DNA from: Bimastos eiseni
Lineage: Eukaryota > Annelida > Clitellata > Crassiclitellata > Lumbricidae
Length of the DNA: 64,000 nt
Direction of reading: 5' to 3'
Assembly (NCBI GenBank): GCA_959347315.1
Contig: OY365810.1
Span: 11,654,513-11,718,512, forward strand
Program-made: the position numbers and the translations under genes
Part shown: positions 33,870 through 45,589 of the stretch, one piece after another
How positions within the stretch are numbered: position 1 is the stretch's first letter
Layout of the letters: each line of letters opens with the position of its first letter
The notes under the pieces: model-generated
Told to the model about the DNA's origin: nothing
Databases searched by the model: none
The model's input: the letters and a program-made list of their open reading frames with translations, nothing else

Positions 33870-36800
33870 GGACAAATCACCTGTTCTAATTATGATGGAC
33901 CCAGCAAAGTTATATTTTTCGGTTGTGCTTTATTTAAACAGCACACATCGCTGTCTGGTACTGCATTTCTATTCGTTTTTTTTTCTTTCATGAACTGCAC
34001 TGTTGTTTGCTTGTCGTGCTTTAACCGTGTTAAAACTGTTTTTCTGATTGCATTTGTGTTATAAGTTCTTTATTTACGTAGCTAGAGGTTCCTTACATCC
34101 TTACTATTCTATTACTTTACTTGTATAATTTGTGATATATTTTTGCCCAATTGCTTTGCGTTTGCATTTGGGGTTGTTAGTTTTCTGAGTGCGTGAACTA
34201 AAGGTTCCTATAGTTTTACTTTTCTGTTCTGCTACTTGGATATTCCGTGATACATAATGTGAATAACTAATGAATTGCCAATGGATAAATTGAATGTACA
34301 TGTAGCGTGATGGCCTATTCCACTGACAACACTGTCTATAGGAGCGGGCTAATGTCTAATGCGTTGGAGGGAAATGAATCAGACAATGACCCTGCGCACC
34401 ACTTGAACAATGATTGTGGTAATGACTTGGACTACTCAAATGACGAAGTCAACGATCGCTTCTTATTGAACTCTGCTGAGCTTGACCCAGACTACAACTT
34501 TCTAAATGACATCATTCCCTCTTGTATGTACATTGACCCGCTTTCTGTCGATCATGTGGCCCTACCTCAAAACAACCTCTCTGTATTGCACTTGAACTGT
34601 CGCAGCATGGCGAAAAAAGTGCACGAAATTACAGAGCTCCTAACTCAAATTCCGGTGACGGTGCTTGCTCTGGCGGAGACCTGGCTGGGAGATGATCAGG
34701 ACCATTTAGTGTCTATCCCAGGATATCACTTTATCCATAAACCACGGAGGACGGGTGTAGGCGGAGGAGTTGGTTTCCTTATAAGACGGATATTAACCAT
34801 GAAATTATTATGGATACGTCCCTTGATCCAGCTGACCCCACATTTGAAAGGCAATCTATAAGGATATCTGAGGGTAAAAGGTCTGTAATAATAGGAACTA
34901 TATATAGACCACCAGGGCATGATGTACAAAATTTATGCCCGAACTTGAGGCATACCTATCTGTAATTCTCAACAAAGACAAGCACTATATTTTAATGGGC
35001 GACTTCAATATTGATTTGTTAAAATTTAAAACCCATAGCCAACCGAAGAATTTCTCAATTGCTTGCTCTCTCACCACCTCCTACCCCTTATTACCAGGCC
35101 TACTCGCATAACTACATCTACAGCCTCACTTATTGATAACATATTTACCAATGCCTGGTCTAACTTCTCTGAGTCAAAAATACTAATATCTGACATCTCC
35201 GACCACCTCCCAGTCCTGGCATGCTTTAACACCACTCCTTCGATAAAGGTCGTTACTGGCCGCCCGAAGAGAAATTTCAGTCATGCTGCTACAACTGCCT
35301 TTTTAGATACTATTTCTCAACTTGAGTGGTACTTGACTAAGGAAGCTTGCGCGAGAGAAGATGCGAATGAGGCATATAATCTCTTTATAAATGACTATAA
35401 GAGAGCTTATAAGTTATAATGATGCATTTTATTACTCCACCAAGCCCACCAGTAAACATAAAATAATACGTAAACCCTGGATGACATCTGGCCTACTCAA
35501 GACCTGTAAAACCAAATCAAAACTGCACCTCAAATGGATTCGGTTCCCAACACCACTAAATGAACTTAATTATAAAAACTACAGAAATAAACTAAAGAAA
35601 CTTATGGCGGCAGCAGAGAGAAGCTATCTGCAAACTGAGTTGACGAAATATAGCAATAACCTAAAAATGACTTGGAGGATCTTGCGAGACATTATAAATA
35701 ACGGAACGTCCCCTATTGATAGCTACATAAAAGAACTTAACATACGAGGCAAGATTTTGGATAACCCCTTGCAACTGAGCTTAATAACTATTTTACTGAC
35801 GTAGCGGCTACTTTAGCAAAAAACCTTCCACCCTCCACCCTTCAACCGCTTAATTACTTAAAGAACCCCAACTGTTCATCCTTTGGGCTTACTGAAATAT
35901 CAGTTGAAGAAATATTAGCAATTGGAAATTCACTTAAACCATCGCAATCGGCAGGCATCGATGACATTGATCCATCCATCATGATAATTAGCTTACCTCA
36001 TATAGCTACTCTGCTGATGAAAATTATAAATTGCTCTTTTGATAGCGGAATTTTTCCAGCGGCTTTAAAGGATGCCAAGGTTGTCCCCATTTTTTAGAAG
36101 GGGCTTAGAAATTCTCCTGCAAATTATAGACCAATTTCCGTTTTACCGGCGTTTTCTAAAATATTTGAAAAGGCGATGCACATCCGTTTGACAAATTTCA
36201 TCGATAAGCATCAAATTCTCTCACTCCCAACACGGGTTCCAGTCTAATCACTCTACATATATGCCTCTACTTTCCATGCAGGATCTGGTCACTGAAGCTA
36301 TGGATAAGAATGAGTATGCGATTGGTATTTTCCTAGATCTTGCTAAGGCTTTTGATACTATAGATCATGGTATCCTATTACTGAAACTTAACCATTATGG
36401 AATTCGTGGCTCACAACTTAACTGGATTAAAAGTTACTTAAATAATAGAAACTAATTGGTCTACTGCAATCATACCTACTCTCCTCTGAACCCTATTCGA
36501 TATGTTGTGCCTCAAGGATCCATACTAAGTCCCCTGTTATTCATTTTATACATTAATGACCTTCCAAATGTATCACCTAATATTTCCTTTATTCTCTTTG
36601 CAGACGACACTAATCGGTTTGCCTCTCACAGATCTCTCCACACTCTTATTAATACATTTAATGTAGAATTGGACTTGGTATCTGAATGGCTTTGTGCTAA
36701 TAAACTATCCCTTAATATCGCAAAAACAAACTTCATAATCTTTCGTTCTCATAAGAAAGCCTTACCTGAAAATTTGCAGACAATCAAACTAATGAATTTT

Positions 36801-37500
36801 AAAATAACCCAGGTCACCTCGTGCTTGTTCCTAGGAGTCATAGTTGATCAGCACTTATCTTGGAAGGAGCATATTAGTGCAATCTCCAAAAAAATATCCA
36901 AAAACCTAGGTAATTAGTTTAGATGAACCAAAATTTTACCTGGTAAAGCCCGTTCTACTCTTTACTTCTCGATCACATATCCTTACTTTCCCTACTGTAC
37001 TATAATCTGGGCCTCGGCATACACATCCAATCTTAATAAATTTTCCATCATGCAGAAAAAAGCTATAAGATTTATGGCCGGGTTGCCATTTAATGCTCAC
37101 ACAAGCGAAGTATTTAAAACGAATAGGCTTCTATCAATTACCCAGATCTATAAATTACAAATAGCCATTTTTATGTTTCGAAATAGTCGAAAAAACTTAC
37201 CTAATATATTTCACCAATACTTTTGCTATGACATGAGCTCCATACACCACGCCATAAGAAGTCCTCACGTCTTAATGGTTCCCTATGCCAGAACTAATGC
37301 TAGATTAGTATCTATTAAATGCCAAGGTGCCAGAATTTGGAATGCTATTCCAGCCACCATTTACTTGTCACGCAGCATTAAATCCTTTAGAAACAAAATG
37401 ATTGTCCATATTCTCGACCAAAATAAGGACAATTGAAGGACTGGGATCTTTAACTCATGGGGGCTGGGGAGTGGTGGGATGTGGGTCAAATGAATATATC
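33870..37500 (+). mobile_element. CR1/Jockey-group LINE, nearly full length
   Basis: Starts where the duplicated segment ends and runs through endonuclease and reverse transcriptase to a 3' region ending around ATGAATATATCAATCAATC. The 5' 430 bases (33870-34306) are AT-rich and may be the untranslated leader. No ORF1 was recognised. Confidence 0.75.
34307..37439 (+). pseudogene. LINE ORF2: AP endonuclease and reverse transcriptase, several breaks
   Basis: Start MAYSTDNTVYRSG (34307). Endonuclease: LSVLHLNCRSMAKKVHEI, VTVLALAETWLGDD (ETW intact), GGGVGFLI, then after a frameshift near 34860 RSVIIGTIYRPPG, YILMGDFNIDLL, and ISDHLPVLACF. Polymerase: KPWMTSGLLKTCK, PSQSAGIDDIDPSI, then VVPIF (stop), NYRPISVLPAF, LDLAKAFDTIDHGILLLKL, a TAA at 36453, VPQGSILSPLLFILYINDLP, FILFADDTNRF (catalytic DD), SLNIAKTNFIIF, FLGVIVDQHLSWKEHI. 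C-terminus: KKAIRFMAGLPFNAHTSEVF ... VPYARTNARLVS ... RIWNAIP. Frameshifts near 34860, 35420 and 35800 plus stops make it inactive, yet motif preservation suggests a fairly recent copy. Confidence 0.88.
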
Positions 37501-38440
37501 AATCAATCGTTGGACTGACTGAGTGTTAAAATAAAATAAACTAATGTACTGGTTCAATTTTGGCTCGGGTACAGAGCAACCCTGGCGCTCTGCAAAAATT
37601 GTTTTCTACTTGGCTACATGAATGTATTTTTCTCTACATAACACGTATCATTTAATCCTTTGTTGCGTTTTTTGTTGTACCTACCTCTTCACCTGCTAGC
37701 TACATTTTGTTAGTTAAGACTAGTTAAGTTTTATGTTTACACACCGTTGAATCTATTATCTTCTCCCTTTAATCTTCTCTTACCGGCTCTCACTTTTCTT
37801 TTTAACCTATCCTATGATTAAGCCTACAAGAAACAGTAGTAAAAACTCTTCAAGTGTACGACTACACAAACGAAATAATTCTGTGAGTAACATTGAGCTT
37901 AAAATAAATGTAGCCGTTCGTAAGTCCTATTATACTGAAAGTTCCTAGACTTTCTAGCTGCCCAGTAAAAAATGAAAGACAATTTTGTATTGGGACCGCT
38001 TAGTACAGGGTTACAGATATGTTGGTTATTTGGTCATTTTTCTAATCTTTTAGAACCAAAAGATGTGAAAAATTGCAATTTTGGGTTTTTTTAAATATTT
38101 TTATTTAATTTACTAACATTATTATATTACTAATTGTGTGTTATTCAGTCTGAAATCAAGCTAAATTAATTATAAAAACGAGTTGGAGCTATTTTTCATG
38201 CTGTGTTTAATGCTTTTTATAACAAAATGGCTGTGACAAAATCCAAAGGAAAACTATAGACCATAAGACCAAAAAAAACTTTTGATTTAAACAAAATCTT
38301 GGTTTTTTGCACCTCTGGTTTAGTAGCAGGCCCCGTGAAAGTTACTATCGATTTGACAATGTCGTCTGCTAAAATCATCAGTTTGTGCTTTACTCTTAAT
38401 GCAGAACAATGTAGGACGTGGTTGCCTATTGTCACAGCGG
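37500..38440. other. No supported gene
   Basis: AT-rich sequence without recognisable protein or RNA gene. It probably includes the remaining LINE 3' sequence near its start. Confidence 0.4.
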
Positions 38441-38560
38441 TCACTGTGTAAAGCAGAGTCTAAAGATTCGAATCAAGTTTCTCTTGTGATATTCCAGTGT
38501 AGGGACCTTGAGCAAGTCCTTAACCCACACGTTGCTCATTAGACTACCATCGCCAAGTTA
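38440..38560 (+). repeat. SINE-like repeat, copy 2 with tRNA-like head
   Basis: AGCAGAGTCTAAAGATTCGAATCAAG (B-box-like GATTCGAATC at 38464) followed by ATATTCCAGTGTAGGGACCTTGAGCAAGTCCTTAACCCACA. Only this copy shows a plausible RNA polymerase III B box upstream of the shared block, supporting a tRNA-derived SINE. Confidence 0.5.
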
Positions 38561-38584
38561 CTCGACTAGGTTAATCGAATTTCA

Positions 38585-39285
38585 ATGAATGTCATGCAAA
38601 CTCCTCTGATTCAACCATTACACAACAGAATTCATCATCTTAGACCTTCCTGACCAAACCAAGAAAATCCCTGACCTTTCAATAAATCTATCCATTAACT
38701 CACCATCCCTTCTGTTCATCTCTGGTGCCCTCGACCACAAAATATGGCGTTACATTTTATCTTCGGTTGTCTTTCTCACACCACGTCACCGACCTTTGCG
38801 CTCCTGCTTTATGCACATTCGTGACCTTTGGCACATTCGTGACCTTTGGCACATTCGTGACCTTTGGCACATTCGTGACCTTTGGCACATTCGTGACCTT
38901 TGGCACATTCGTGACCATGCTGACATCAAGATTTTCGACACCACTGCTGTATCCATTGCAATCTCGAAGCTCGGTAACTGCAATTCGAATCCCTTTTCCT
39001 CAAAATTGAGGCAACGCAAATCAAGTGTCTAGTCTACAACTTATCCAAAACTCACTTTCCAGATCCGTCACCAGAATGCACAAGCATTATCACATTTACT
39101 ACAATATTCAAATTGCTCCATTGGCTAGAAATCTCAGAGCGCGTCCATTTCAATGTACTATCGATAATGAACCTACAACTCTATACAATACTCCAAGCCT
39201 AAATATCTTCGTGAACTGTTCACCATTCAGCCAAATCGTTCTACCCGACCCCGACCCCCCTTCCCCACAGTCCCCAAATAAAAAG
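38585..39285 (+). pseudogene. L2/CR1-like LINE polymerase C-terminus, decayed
   Basis: LQLIQNSLSRSVTRMHKHYHI (39028-39090) matches the LQxxQNSLARxVTxxxxxxHI thumb motif. After it, fragments in different frames correspond to LHWL-, LYN- and FTIQPSRSTR-type sequence up to CCCCGACCCCCC. Upstream, 38690-38810 probably belongs to the same element. It is interrupted by an 18-bp tandem array. Confidence 0.6.
38814..38916 (+). repeat. 18-bp tandem array, 5.7 copies
   Basis: CACATTCGTGACCTTTGG repeated from 38814, 38832, 38850, 38868 and 38886, with a 13-base partial copy at 38904; the copies are identical. Because 18 is divisible by three, three open frames cross it (TFVTFG, HIRDLW, and RMCQRS on minus). 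These are side effects, not proteins. Confidence 0.95.
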
Positions 39286-39732
39286 ATGGGGAATGCAGAA
39301 AATTCGGTAGGTAGGCCTACAGGGATAGCAGGGATATGAAGGAGATGTGACGGGACAAAATGGACGTAAGAATGTGTAGGCCGGCCTAAGCGGAGAGCAT
39401 GGTGATAAGAGATATAAACTTGCACATACTTAATTAAAATACATTAAAATGTTCAGGCAAAATATAATTTTTCTTTGCTTGATTAGAATGCGCCTTGCAA
39501 GAAATACATTGCATGGCACGTGTGCCTCATAAAATGGTGTGAAGCAATTTACTATCCATGAGATTCTTGACAATTGCTGAAGTAAAAAGCGGAAAACAAC
39601 AGTTCTTAGCTTCAATTATAAAGCGTTTGCATCAAGAATTTGGAACAGTAAGTAATCACTCGAAGCTCTTTTTCAGAATGTTGAGATTTCCTTGACAAAA
39701 GGAGATTATTATTGAAGTATGACATCACTGAT

Positions 39733-40075
39733 TTAAGGTATTTCGATGTAGTCGGTATATTCGCTAGAACTAGCTGCGTTGACAAAAAAGCGCAACTGAG
39801 CATAAGCTTCTGGAGCATGGATGTTATGTCTGGCCGTAAGTTCATCATAGTGTTGTTCTACCATTGCCTTGTCATGGATATGGCCTTGTCTGGCATCAAG
39901 TCCAGAGTTTAGACTTTCGTTGGGTGCAACATATTGGTCAGCTATGTGGGTATGAACTTCTGAATATGGACTCTCTTCAAGTTCCACCTGCATTGTTGGC
40001 CGAGTGTTAAGTCTTGAAACTCCCTGATTGCCATCGAAAGATCGACGTCCCTCGGTTACTATTGTACACAAGCAA
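39733..40075 (-). CDS. Gene 2 last exon: cytoplasmic tail with tyrosine signalling motifs
   Basis: Acceptor TTCACACTTCAG, first base completes a phase-2 codon, then CLCTIVTEGRRSFDG... to TAA at 39735-39733. The hydrophilic tail of about 113 residues carries six tyrosines. SPYSEV (39955-39972) fits the ITIM pattern [SIVLT]xYxx[ILV]. DQYVAP follows. QHYDEL and EAYAQL are YxxL motifs with 11 residues between them, within ITAM-like spacing. The end TDYIEIP contains TxYxxI, the ITSM form. Such motifs recruit SH2 proteins when phosphorylated in vertebrate receptors; here the role is inferred from sequence only. Assignment to gene 2 rests on strand, order and the total frame (1542 nt over seven exons). 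Confidence 0.65.
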
Positions 40076-40636
40076 CTGAAGTGTGAACAGATATTTTTGT
40101 TGACTTACAAGATTGTATATACCTATAATAAACTATTGATTTAGTGGACTATACACATTGCCTTTGGCAGAGAGCTACACGAGTTGGTATAACTATGGGT
40201 ACACTATAAATTCAAATATGCGGCGCTTTAAATAAATTTAAGCTTGCTAAATCTCAAGCGTCACAGTCACACAAAATCCGTGTAAGAGAAACCAGATATT
40301 GGCTGACAGTATATCAAAGCAAGTGTCAGGCTGCTTTATCACTGTTTTGATGTCATGTCAAGAACCAGAGAGAGCGAACCTCCTCCAATCACAAGGAATG
40401 CTATTCTTGAAGTGCTTTCGCTCAATATCGCGCTTGTGCGTCTCTTTGTCCTTTGCTTTGGAATGTAATTCCATCCCTGACTCGATTTTTAATTTGGGGT
40501 GCTTCTCTTTCTGATTGTGTTTTTAACATTCTTACCCACCGGTTTTCGCACTGAGAGCTTCTCTGATTAAGTTGAAGCGGGAGAGGCACTATAGGAATAT
40601 TTAATTACAATACAAGCATGGCTTGTTGGAACTCAC

Positions 40637-40670
40637 CTCTGATAAACCCGATTAGGCCATGAAAATGTTT
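40637..40670 (-). CDS. Gene 2 possible short juxtamembrane exon (34 nt)
   Basis: Predicted only because it reconciles phases: the transmembrane exon ends in phase 1 and the tail exon needs phase 2. This segment enters in phase 1 and leaves in phase 2 (TFSWPNRVYQ), with a strong donor ATCAGAG|GTGAGT. The acceptor (GGCCTAAAG) is weak and lacks a pyrimidine tract. A different small exon could do the same job. Confidence 0.35.
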
Positions 40671-40819
40671 CTTTAGGCCTATTAATAATTATTTCATGCT
40701 GTCTGGCTTTAGTTTGCAGCTTTGAACTTTGTAAAACAGACTGAACAGAGGATTTTATCATCATCAAATTCTGCTTTCTATTGTATAAGCCTATTATACA
40801 TTGATGACTGACTGCTTAC

Positions 40820-40954
40820 CTTTGCAACACGCTTTTGATATTAGGAGTATTGTGATGATTACTAGGAGAATCAAAGCCACAGCTGAAGGACCAATCCATG
40901 TCACCAGGAGACTGATGGACAATGTTTCCGCTTCATTGATGTTTTCTGTAGAGG
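40820..40954 (-). CDS. Gene 2 transmembrane exon
   Basis: 135 nt, phase 1-1, between acceptor TGCATCTCAG and donor CAAAG|GTAAGC. It encodes a short stalk STENINEAETLS, then ISLLVTWIGPSAVALILLVI followed by ITILLIS (a single strongly hydrophobic span), then KACCK, a basic/cysteine stop-transfer end. No ATG lies in frame at its start, so it is easily missed. It follows the C2-type Ig exon at 42127 and makes gene 2 a type I membrane protein. Confidence 0.75.
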
Positions 40955-41039
40955 CTGAGATGCAGGAAATTAAATATATAATTAAATATTAATTATCCAA
41001 TGTTACTAACATCATCATCATCTAAGCATTGCCCCTGTC

Positions 41040-41850
41040 AAGGCATCTAAGCCGACAAGCAGTGAGCCTATCATGCGTGTATATATATGACACAGCAGTT
41101 GTCAGGCGGAAGACTACTGAGGAATGGACAAGCCGACTCACAAGCGTAGAAGCAGCGCCATGGGAAAGGGAGCGGGATGCCACCATAAGTTGCCTAAGCT
41201 GGTAGTGACAGCAACGGAAGAGTAGATTGATATGCTAGACAAAGGTATGCTCCTGATGCAGGATTACTTCTAGGACGAGAAGGTCGTCGTGGATGCCTCA
41301 AGACGAGGGACCCGATACAGGCCTATATCTTGGCGGTCGTGGGCGGGTGCCACCCGACAATATCCGAACGCTAAGGCCTAATTTTTTCTCTAAATTGACT
41401 GATTTTGAAAACAAATTTGAAACAATCATAACCAATCATTGCTACCATATGAGTAACTTTTTGATTATGCGTATAGGGAGCAAATGTTATCAGTGCTCTC
41501 AGAATTACTGGTCATGCGTTCCCTATACACACATGAAGGGTTTGAATTGTCAAATCTGAACTAGAGGTTGACAATTTTTCACGTATCCAGATGTTCCGAC
41601 CTGAATCCGGTATGCGGGCCAAATTGTAGAGGGTTACTGTGGGTTTTGGCTTACAAGCTTGATTCTTAGTTGTGCTGAGATACATTAAGCCACTTAAAAC
41701 TGATCTGTGGGGTTTGCTTGGTCCCAAGGTAATTTTTAAGAATTAACTGCCGGGGTTTAAAAATGAACTGGGAGGTTGAACCCTCCCAATACTCCGACCA
41801 TTGCACACATAGAACTCTAATGGTGGCCTATGCAGCATTAAACTATCTGA
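41040..41850. other. Intron of gene 2, no gene
   Basis: The intron between the C2 and transmembrane exons. It includes a GC-richer block 41090-41360 of possible repeat origin (GGAATGGACAAGCCGACTCA...) with no recognised motif. Confidence 0.4.
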
Positions 41851-41851
41851 C

Positions 41852-42127
41852 CTTTGTCAATAAGTGTAGTGGGTCTAATGATGAGTAACTTGGATGTCTT
41901 GTGACTGGCTAATACGTTAGCAGCTGTGCATTGGAAAGTGTATTCTTCTTTGTCTGGTCTTGTTACGATCTGTTCCAGAGTCAAGACAGATCCACGTCCG
42001 ATGACTCTTCCTGTTTCATCTATCCATTCGTAGGTTGGACTCGGATTTCCATTAGCCGAACACAAAATACTCTCCAAAACATCTAATACACTGGATAGCC
42101 GAGTAATATTGAGATTTTTTGGACCAT
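41852..42127 (-). CDS. Gene 2 C2-type Ig exon
   Basis: 276 nt, phase 1-1. Acceptor ATTTTTTTCAG, donor ACAAAG|GTCAGA (less usual but phase-correct). The product begins DGPKNLNITRLSSVLDVLE, then SILCSANGNPSPTYEWIDE (B-strand Cys, PxPxYxW core Trp), LTLEQIV, and YTFQCTAANVLASHKTSKL (F-strand Cys, CxAxN). This is a textbook C2/I-set domain. It corresponds to gene 1 exon 63204-63422 (LECSSDGNPTPTYRW ... FRCTAGNIFG). Earlier exon at 43498, later exon at 40954. Confidence 0.85.
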
Positions 42128-43153
42128 CTGAAAAAAATTAACAGTGTTTAGGCCTACCTAACTAAATGAATTCACAATAGACCTTCTTGCAATTTAGTCT
42201 TCTGTAGATCTATTACGGAGACTGTTGCCTGTCTCATGCAGCCTAGGTCTAATAATCTATCAATAAATTAATCAAAATGATTTATTGCTCACCGAAGAAA
42301 TAACAATCCTATTATCACGAAGACAATATAGATTAGATTGAACAAGCAGTGAGCGGTCGGAAACGGTTAGTTCCGTTAATAGAGGACGCTTATAGTTAGG
42401 TATCTACAATCATGCAAGCAATGACGCAGCATTAAGTCATAATAATTATGATAAGTTACAATAATCGTGGTTAATATCAGTAACAGCAATCTTAACTTTG
42501 AATACCGAATTATTCAGTAGGCCCAGCACATCGCACGTACATGTAGGCATATAGGTCTGCATAGGCCTACAGTACGCCTACATGTACTGTTTAGTGACAA
42601 AGGAGGCCTGATGGGTACATTATTAGTTTATCATTTAATAAAATGATTTATTGCTCACCGAAGAAATGACAACCATATTATCACGGAGACAATAGATTGG
42701 AAGCTGTCTAATGTCTATCCTACCAAATAGTGAGCTGAACTCTCTAGAGCAGGCTACACTTACGGCTCAGCAACATACAATCTACATTTTCAAAAGCTCT
42801 CATACTAGTGTTTAACCCGTGTTGCGCTTCATGCATAAGACTGAGATTTTTTAATTAGTGCCTGTTTTTTTGTTTACATGTCAATGATGATATCAGATTT
42901 CTAATGTGTTTCTCTCAAACCATGAGTGATTGAGTTCATGTTCTTGTTACTTGCTGTTTCACATGTTTGCATACTGTGCTAGCATTGATTGTTGAAATAA
43001 AGTCTGATTATAAGAGCGAATAAAGAGTTCGTTGATATTTAATTAAACGACATTGAGCATTCAGTTGATGGTAGTTTATTTTGCAACACCAGTGATGACT
43101 GTTGGTAATAAGTTTATTCGTTAGAGATTCGAACTCATTAATTGAGTACTTAC

Positions 43154-43498
43154 ATAAGACATTTGCTCTGTGATTCCATATGTACGTATAGTTTAGAGTT
43201 TCCTTAGCATCAGGCCGGCCTGGCCGTTCACGTAATTTGAAAATTGCCTTGCAGCTGATTACCATACCATCAGCACTAGAATTCATTTGCATCTTCACCT
43301 TGGATGTAAACATTGTTATAGCTCCAGTGGAGTTAACAGTTTCATCGGGTTTGACATTTCCAGTGCTATCAATAGCCCACGTCATTAGCGGAATACCTTC
43401 GCCTATGTATGTTACCATGCACCAGGTCCAGAGTTCGTCATTTTCAACTGTACCGTTGATCAGAGGATTCTCATTTGTGGTACATACTGGATCAGAAG
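43154..43498 (-). CDS. Gene 2 second Ig-like exon
   Basis: 345 nt, phase 1-1. Acceptor GTTACATTTCAG, donor TTAT|GTAAGT. It starts SDPVCTTNENPLINGTVEND, then LWTWCMVTYIGEGIPLMTW (Cys ... Trp), VNSTGAITMF, SKVKMQMNSSADGMVISCKA (second Cys), and ends ETLNYTYIWNHRANVL. Gene 1 exon 62162-62554 shares the SxPxC start, WxWC, the distal Cys and the end YxYxWNHxxNV, so this is a family-specific domain type. Several NxS/T sites (NGT, NST, NSS) suit an extracellular role. The fold is inferred from Cys/Trp spacing. Confidence 0.8.
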
Positions 43499-43583
43499 CT
43501 GAAATGTAACATTTAATTTTATTACCCCAAAGTGCCACATGACAGTTTGCAACCCCAGGCTGCATTGTACTGAATACAAGATT

Positions 43584-43739
43584 CACAGGCGGCGATCCGG
43601 GGGGTCGAGGGGAAATAAGTTCCCCATCTCTTTACAGAGAGGGAATACGCTATACGTTTGTCCCACCCCCACATTTTCTACCCCCCCCCCCCATCTCATT
43701 GGGGGTGCCCTCACCTGTCAAATTATATCGCCGCCTCTG
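43584..43739. mobile_element. hAT-type MITE A (156 bp) with 8-bp target duplication
   Basis: The left end CACAGGCGGCGAT and right end ATCGCCGCCTCTG are inverted repeats with one mismatch. Flanks ACAAGATT (43576-43583) and ACAGGATT (43740-43747) form an 8-bp duplication with one change. Internal C-rich sequence matches MITE B at 46966 in opposite orientation. It lies in gene 2 intron 2. Confidence 0.85.
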
Positions 43740-43940
43740 ACAGGATTCAAAGGAAGGCGAAACAAAGGCTAACTAAGACTGTGCGGGATATATTCAGAAA
43801 TAGGTCTATGCCTACATTGAGTTAAGCACAGCATGCATGGCTATTAGAAATGATAGAAGATCAGTTGTTCGTACATCAGGATCTTGCGGTGTTGATGAGT
43901 AGGTCTACTATCCGAACGTAGAGTATTCCAAAAAGTGTTT

Positions 43941-43985
43941 CAGAGGCGGCGATCCGGGGGGGTCTAGGGGAACTCGACGGTTTTT
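43941..43985. mobile_element. Solo end of the same MITE family
   Basis: CAGAGGCGGCGATCCGGGGG followed by GGTCTAGGGGAACTC matches the left end of MITE A. No right end was found nearby, so it is a truncated copy. Confidence 0.6.
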
Positions 43986-44259
43986 GTGTAAATGTGATGC
44001 CAGCTACTAGTTCGAATAAACGAAATTGATTGTTTTATCAAGCCAAAACACATTTTCTGGGACAATACTGGATGCTAGGAGATTGCTTCATCGTCCAGCA
44101 TTCCCTCGCCGTTGGAGGGGACGCAGAATTTGGATGTTTCTTGAGCAATGGCATTGTGGACATGGGACGTAGGCTACATTAATTACAATACAATGCAACT
44201 ATCACGTACATCGCGCCTTAATAAAACAGAGTATTACTTATAGGTGCGTCACAGAAGCG

Positions 44260-45475
44260 GTTTCTCAATCATAGTAAAAACAGTTAATCAATCACAGTAA
44301 GCAGAAAATAAACGTGTCTTGAAGATTTCCATAGAAGAAGCTCTGCGCATTGCCTCTGGTAGGGTGTTCCATTCAGCTGGTCCAGCTATTTCAAACATTC
44401 TGTTGCCAAGCTGCAGGTTCGATCTTTTAATAATAAAGTATCCTTTTGAAGCAGAACGATGGCCTCTTCCTGGTTCAATGGTAGCACACGGTGTGGCCAG
44501 GGCGGACAAACGTTAGGAGGCAGATCTTGAAAGAAATGCTAACCTTGATGGGAAGCCAATGAAGTTGACGTATGGAGTGCGTAATGTGGTGATGGGGGCC
44601 AAGGTTTTTAACTAGGCGTGCCACAGTATGAAGAACGGAGGTGAGTGGTGCAAGCGTGGATTTGGGTAGACCAGCAAGTACTGAGCTACGGTAATATATT
44701 CTTGACATAACCAACGATTGGACCAAGACAAGGAGACACTGCTAATTTAAACATCGTTTGATTTGACGTATTCGGCGAAGGTGAAAAAACAGGCTTTGGC
44801 AATAGAAGAAATATGATGACACATGGATAGTTTATTGTCAAGAAGAAGACCAAGGTCTCGAACAACATCATGGGGCTGAATAGAGCATGCCTCGTCAAGC
44901 TGTAAAGAAAGAGTGGATGGGTCAATGTTGGATCGGACTCGACGGTCTAGCCATATCAACTCAGTTTTACTTGGGTTCAGTTTCAAGCACATGAATGCAC
45001 ACCAAGACTGTATATCCTGAAAACATGCAGTAAGTCTAGCTTTTGAGTTTTCAAAATTTAGAGTCAACAGTTTAATGTAAAGCTGGGTGGCATAGAAATG
45101 GACAATGATGTCATGAGAGGATGCAATTCTGGAGATATTAAAAGTGTAAAGGACAAAGAGCAGTGGGCCAAGCATGGAACCTTGAGTGACACCAAAGAAT
45201 AGGTAGGCAGAGTTGGAGACTTCGGTACCAATGCGAACACTGGAAAATCTAGAGGTAAGAAAATACGAGATTCAAAGAAGTGCAGATGCAGTTATTCCAA
45301 ATTCTGCTTGATGAGCCTGGAGCAGAATAGTATGATCGATGCAGTCAAAGGCAGCACTAAAGTCAAGAAGCAGTAGGGCTGTAATGAAGCCCGAATCCAG
45401 GGCTGACACAATGTCATTGTACACTTTAACCAAAAGTTGCTGTCTACAATATGGAGGTTTAAAAAAATTCACGAA
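44260..45475 (-). pseudogene. CR1/L2-like LINE polymerase, 5' truncated
   Basis: On minus, from 45475: LLVKVYNDIVSALDSGFITA, LLLLDFSAAFDCIDHTILLQ (RT motif A), MLGPLLFVLYTFNISR, HFYATQLYIKL (catalytic YADD reduced to YAT, so dead), CLKLNPSKTELIWLD, VVRDLGLLLDNKLSMCHHIS, YYRSSVLAGLPKSTL, IRQLHWLPIKVSISFKI and the end RMFEIAGPAEWNTLPEAMRR to about 44288. Order and spacing are as in the family, with frameshifts near 44740 and 45200. It sits in gene 2 intron 2 in the sense orientation of gene 2. Confidence 0.85.
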
Positions 45476-45589
45476 TTGGATACATATTAGTCTATAGCCC
45501 TATAGCGTATACCCTTTGTACTTCGTAAACTATGATCGACTTAAACAACATTCAATCTGATGCATTTGAGATGATTTCTGGGACACGGA

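Noticed and set aside
38786..39032. Three overlapping frames with TFVTFG, HIRDLW or RMCQRS repeats
   Set aside because: All come from an 18-bp tandem array whose length is divisible by three.
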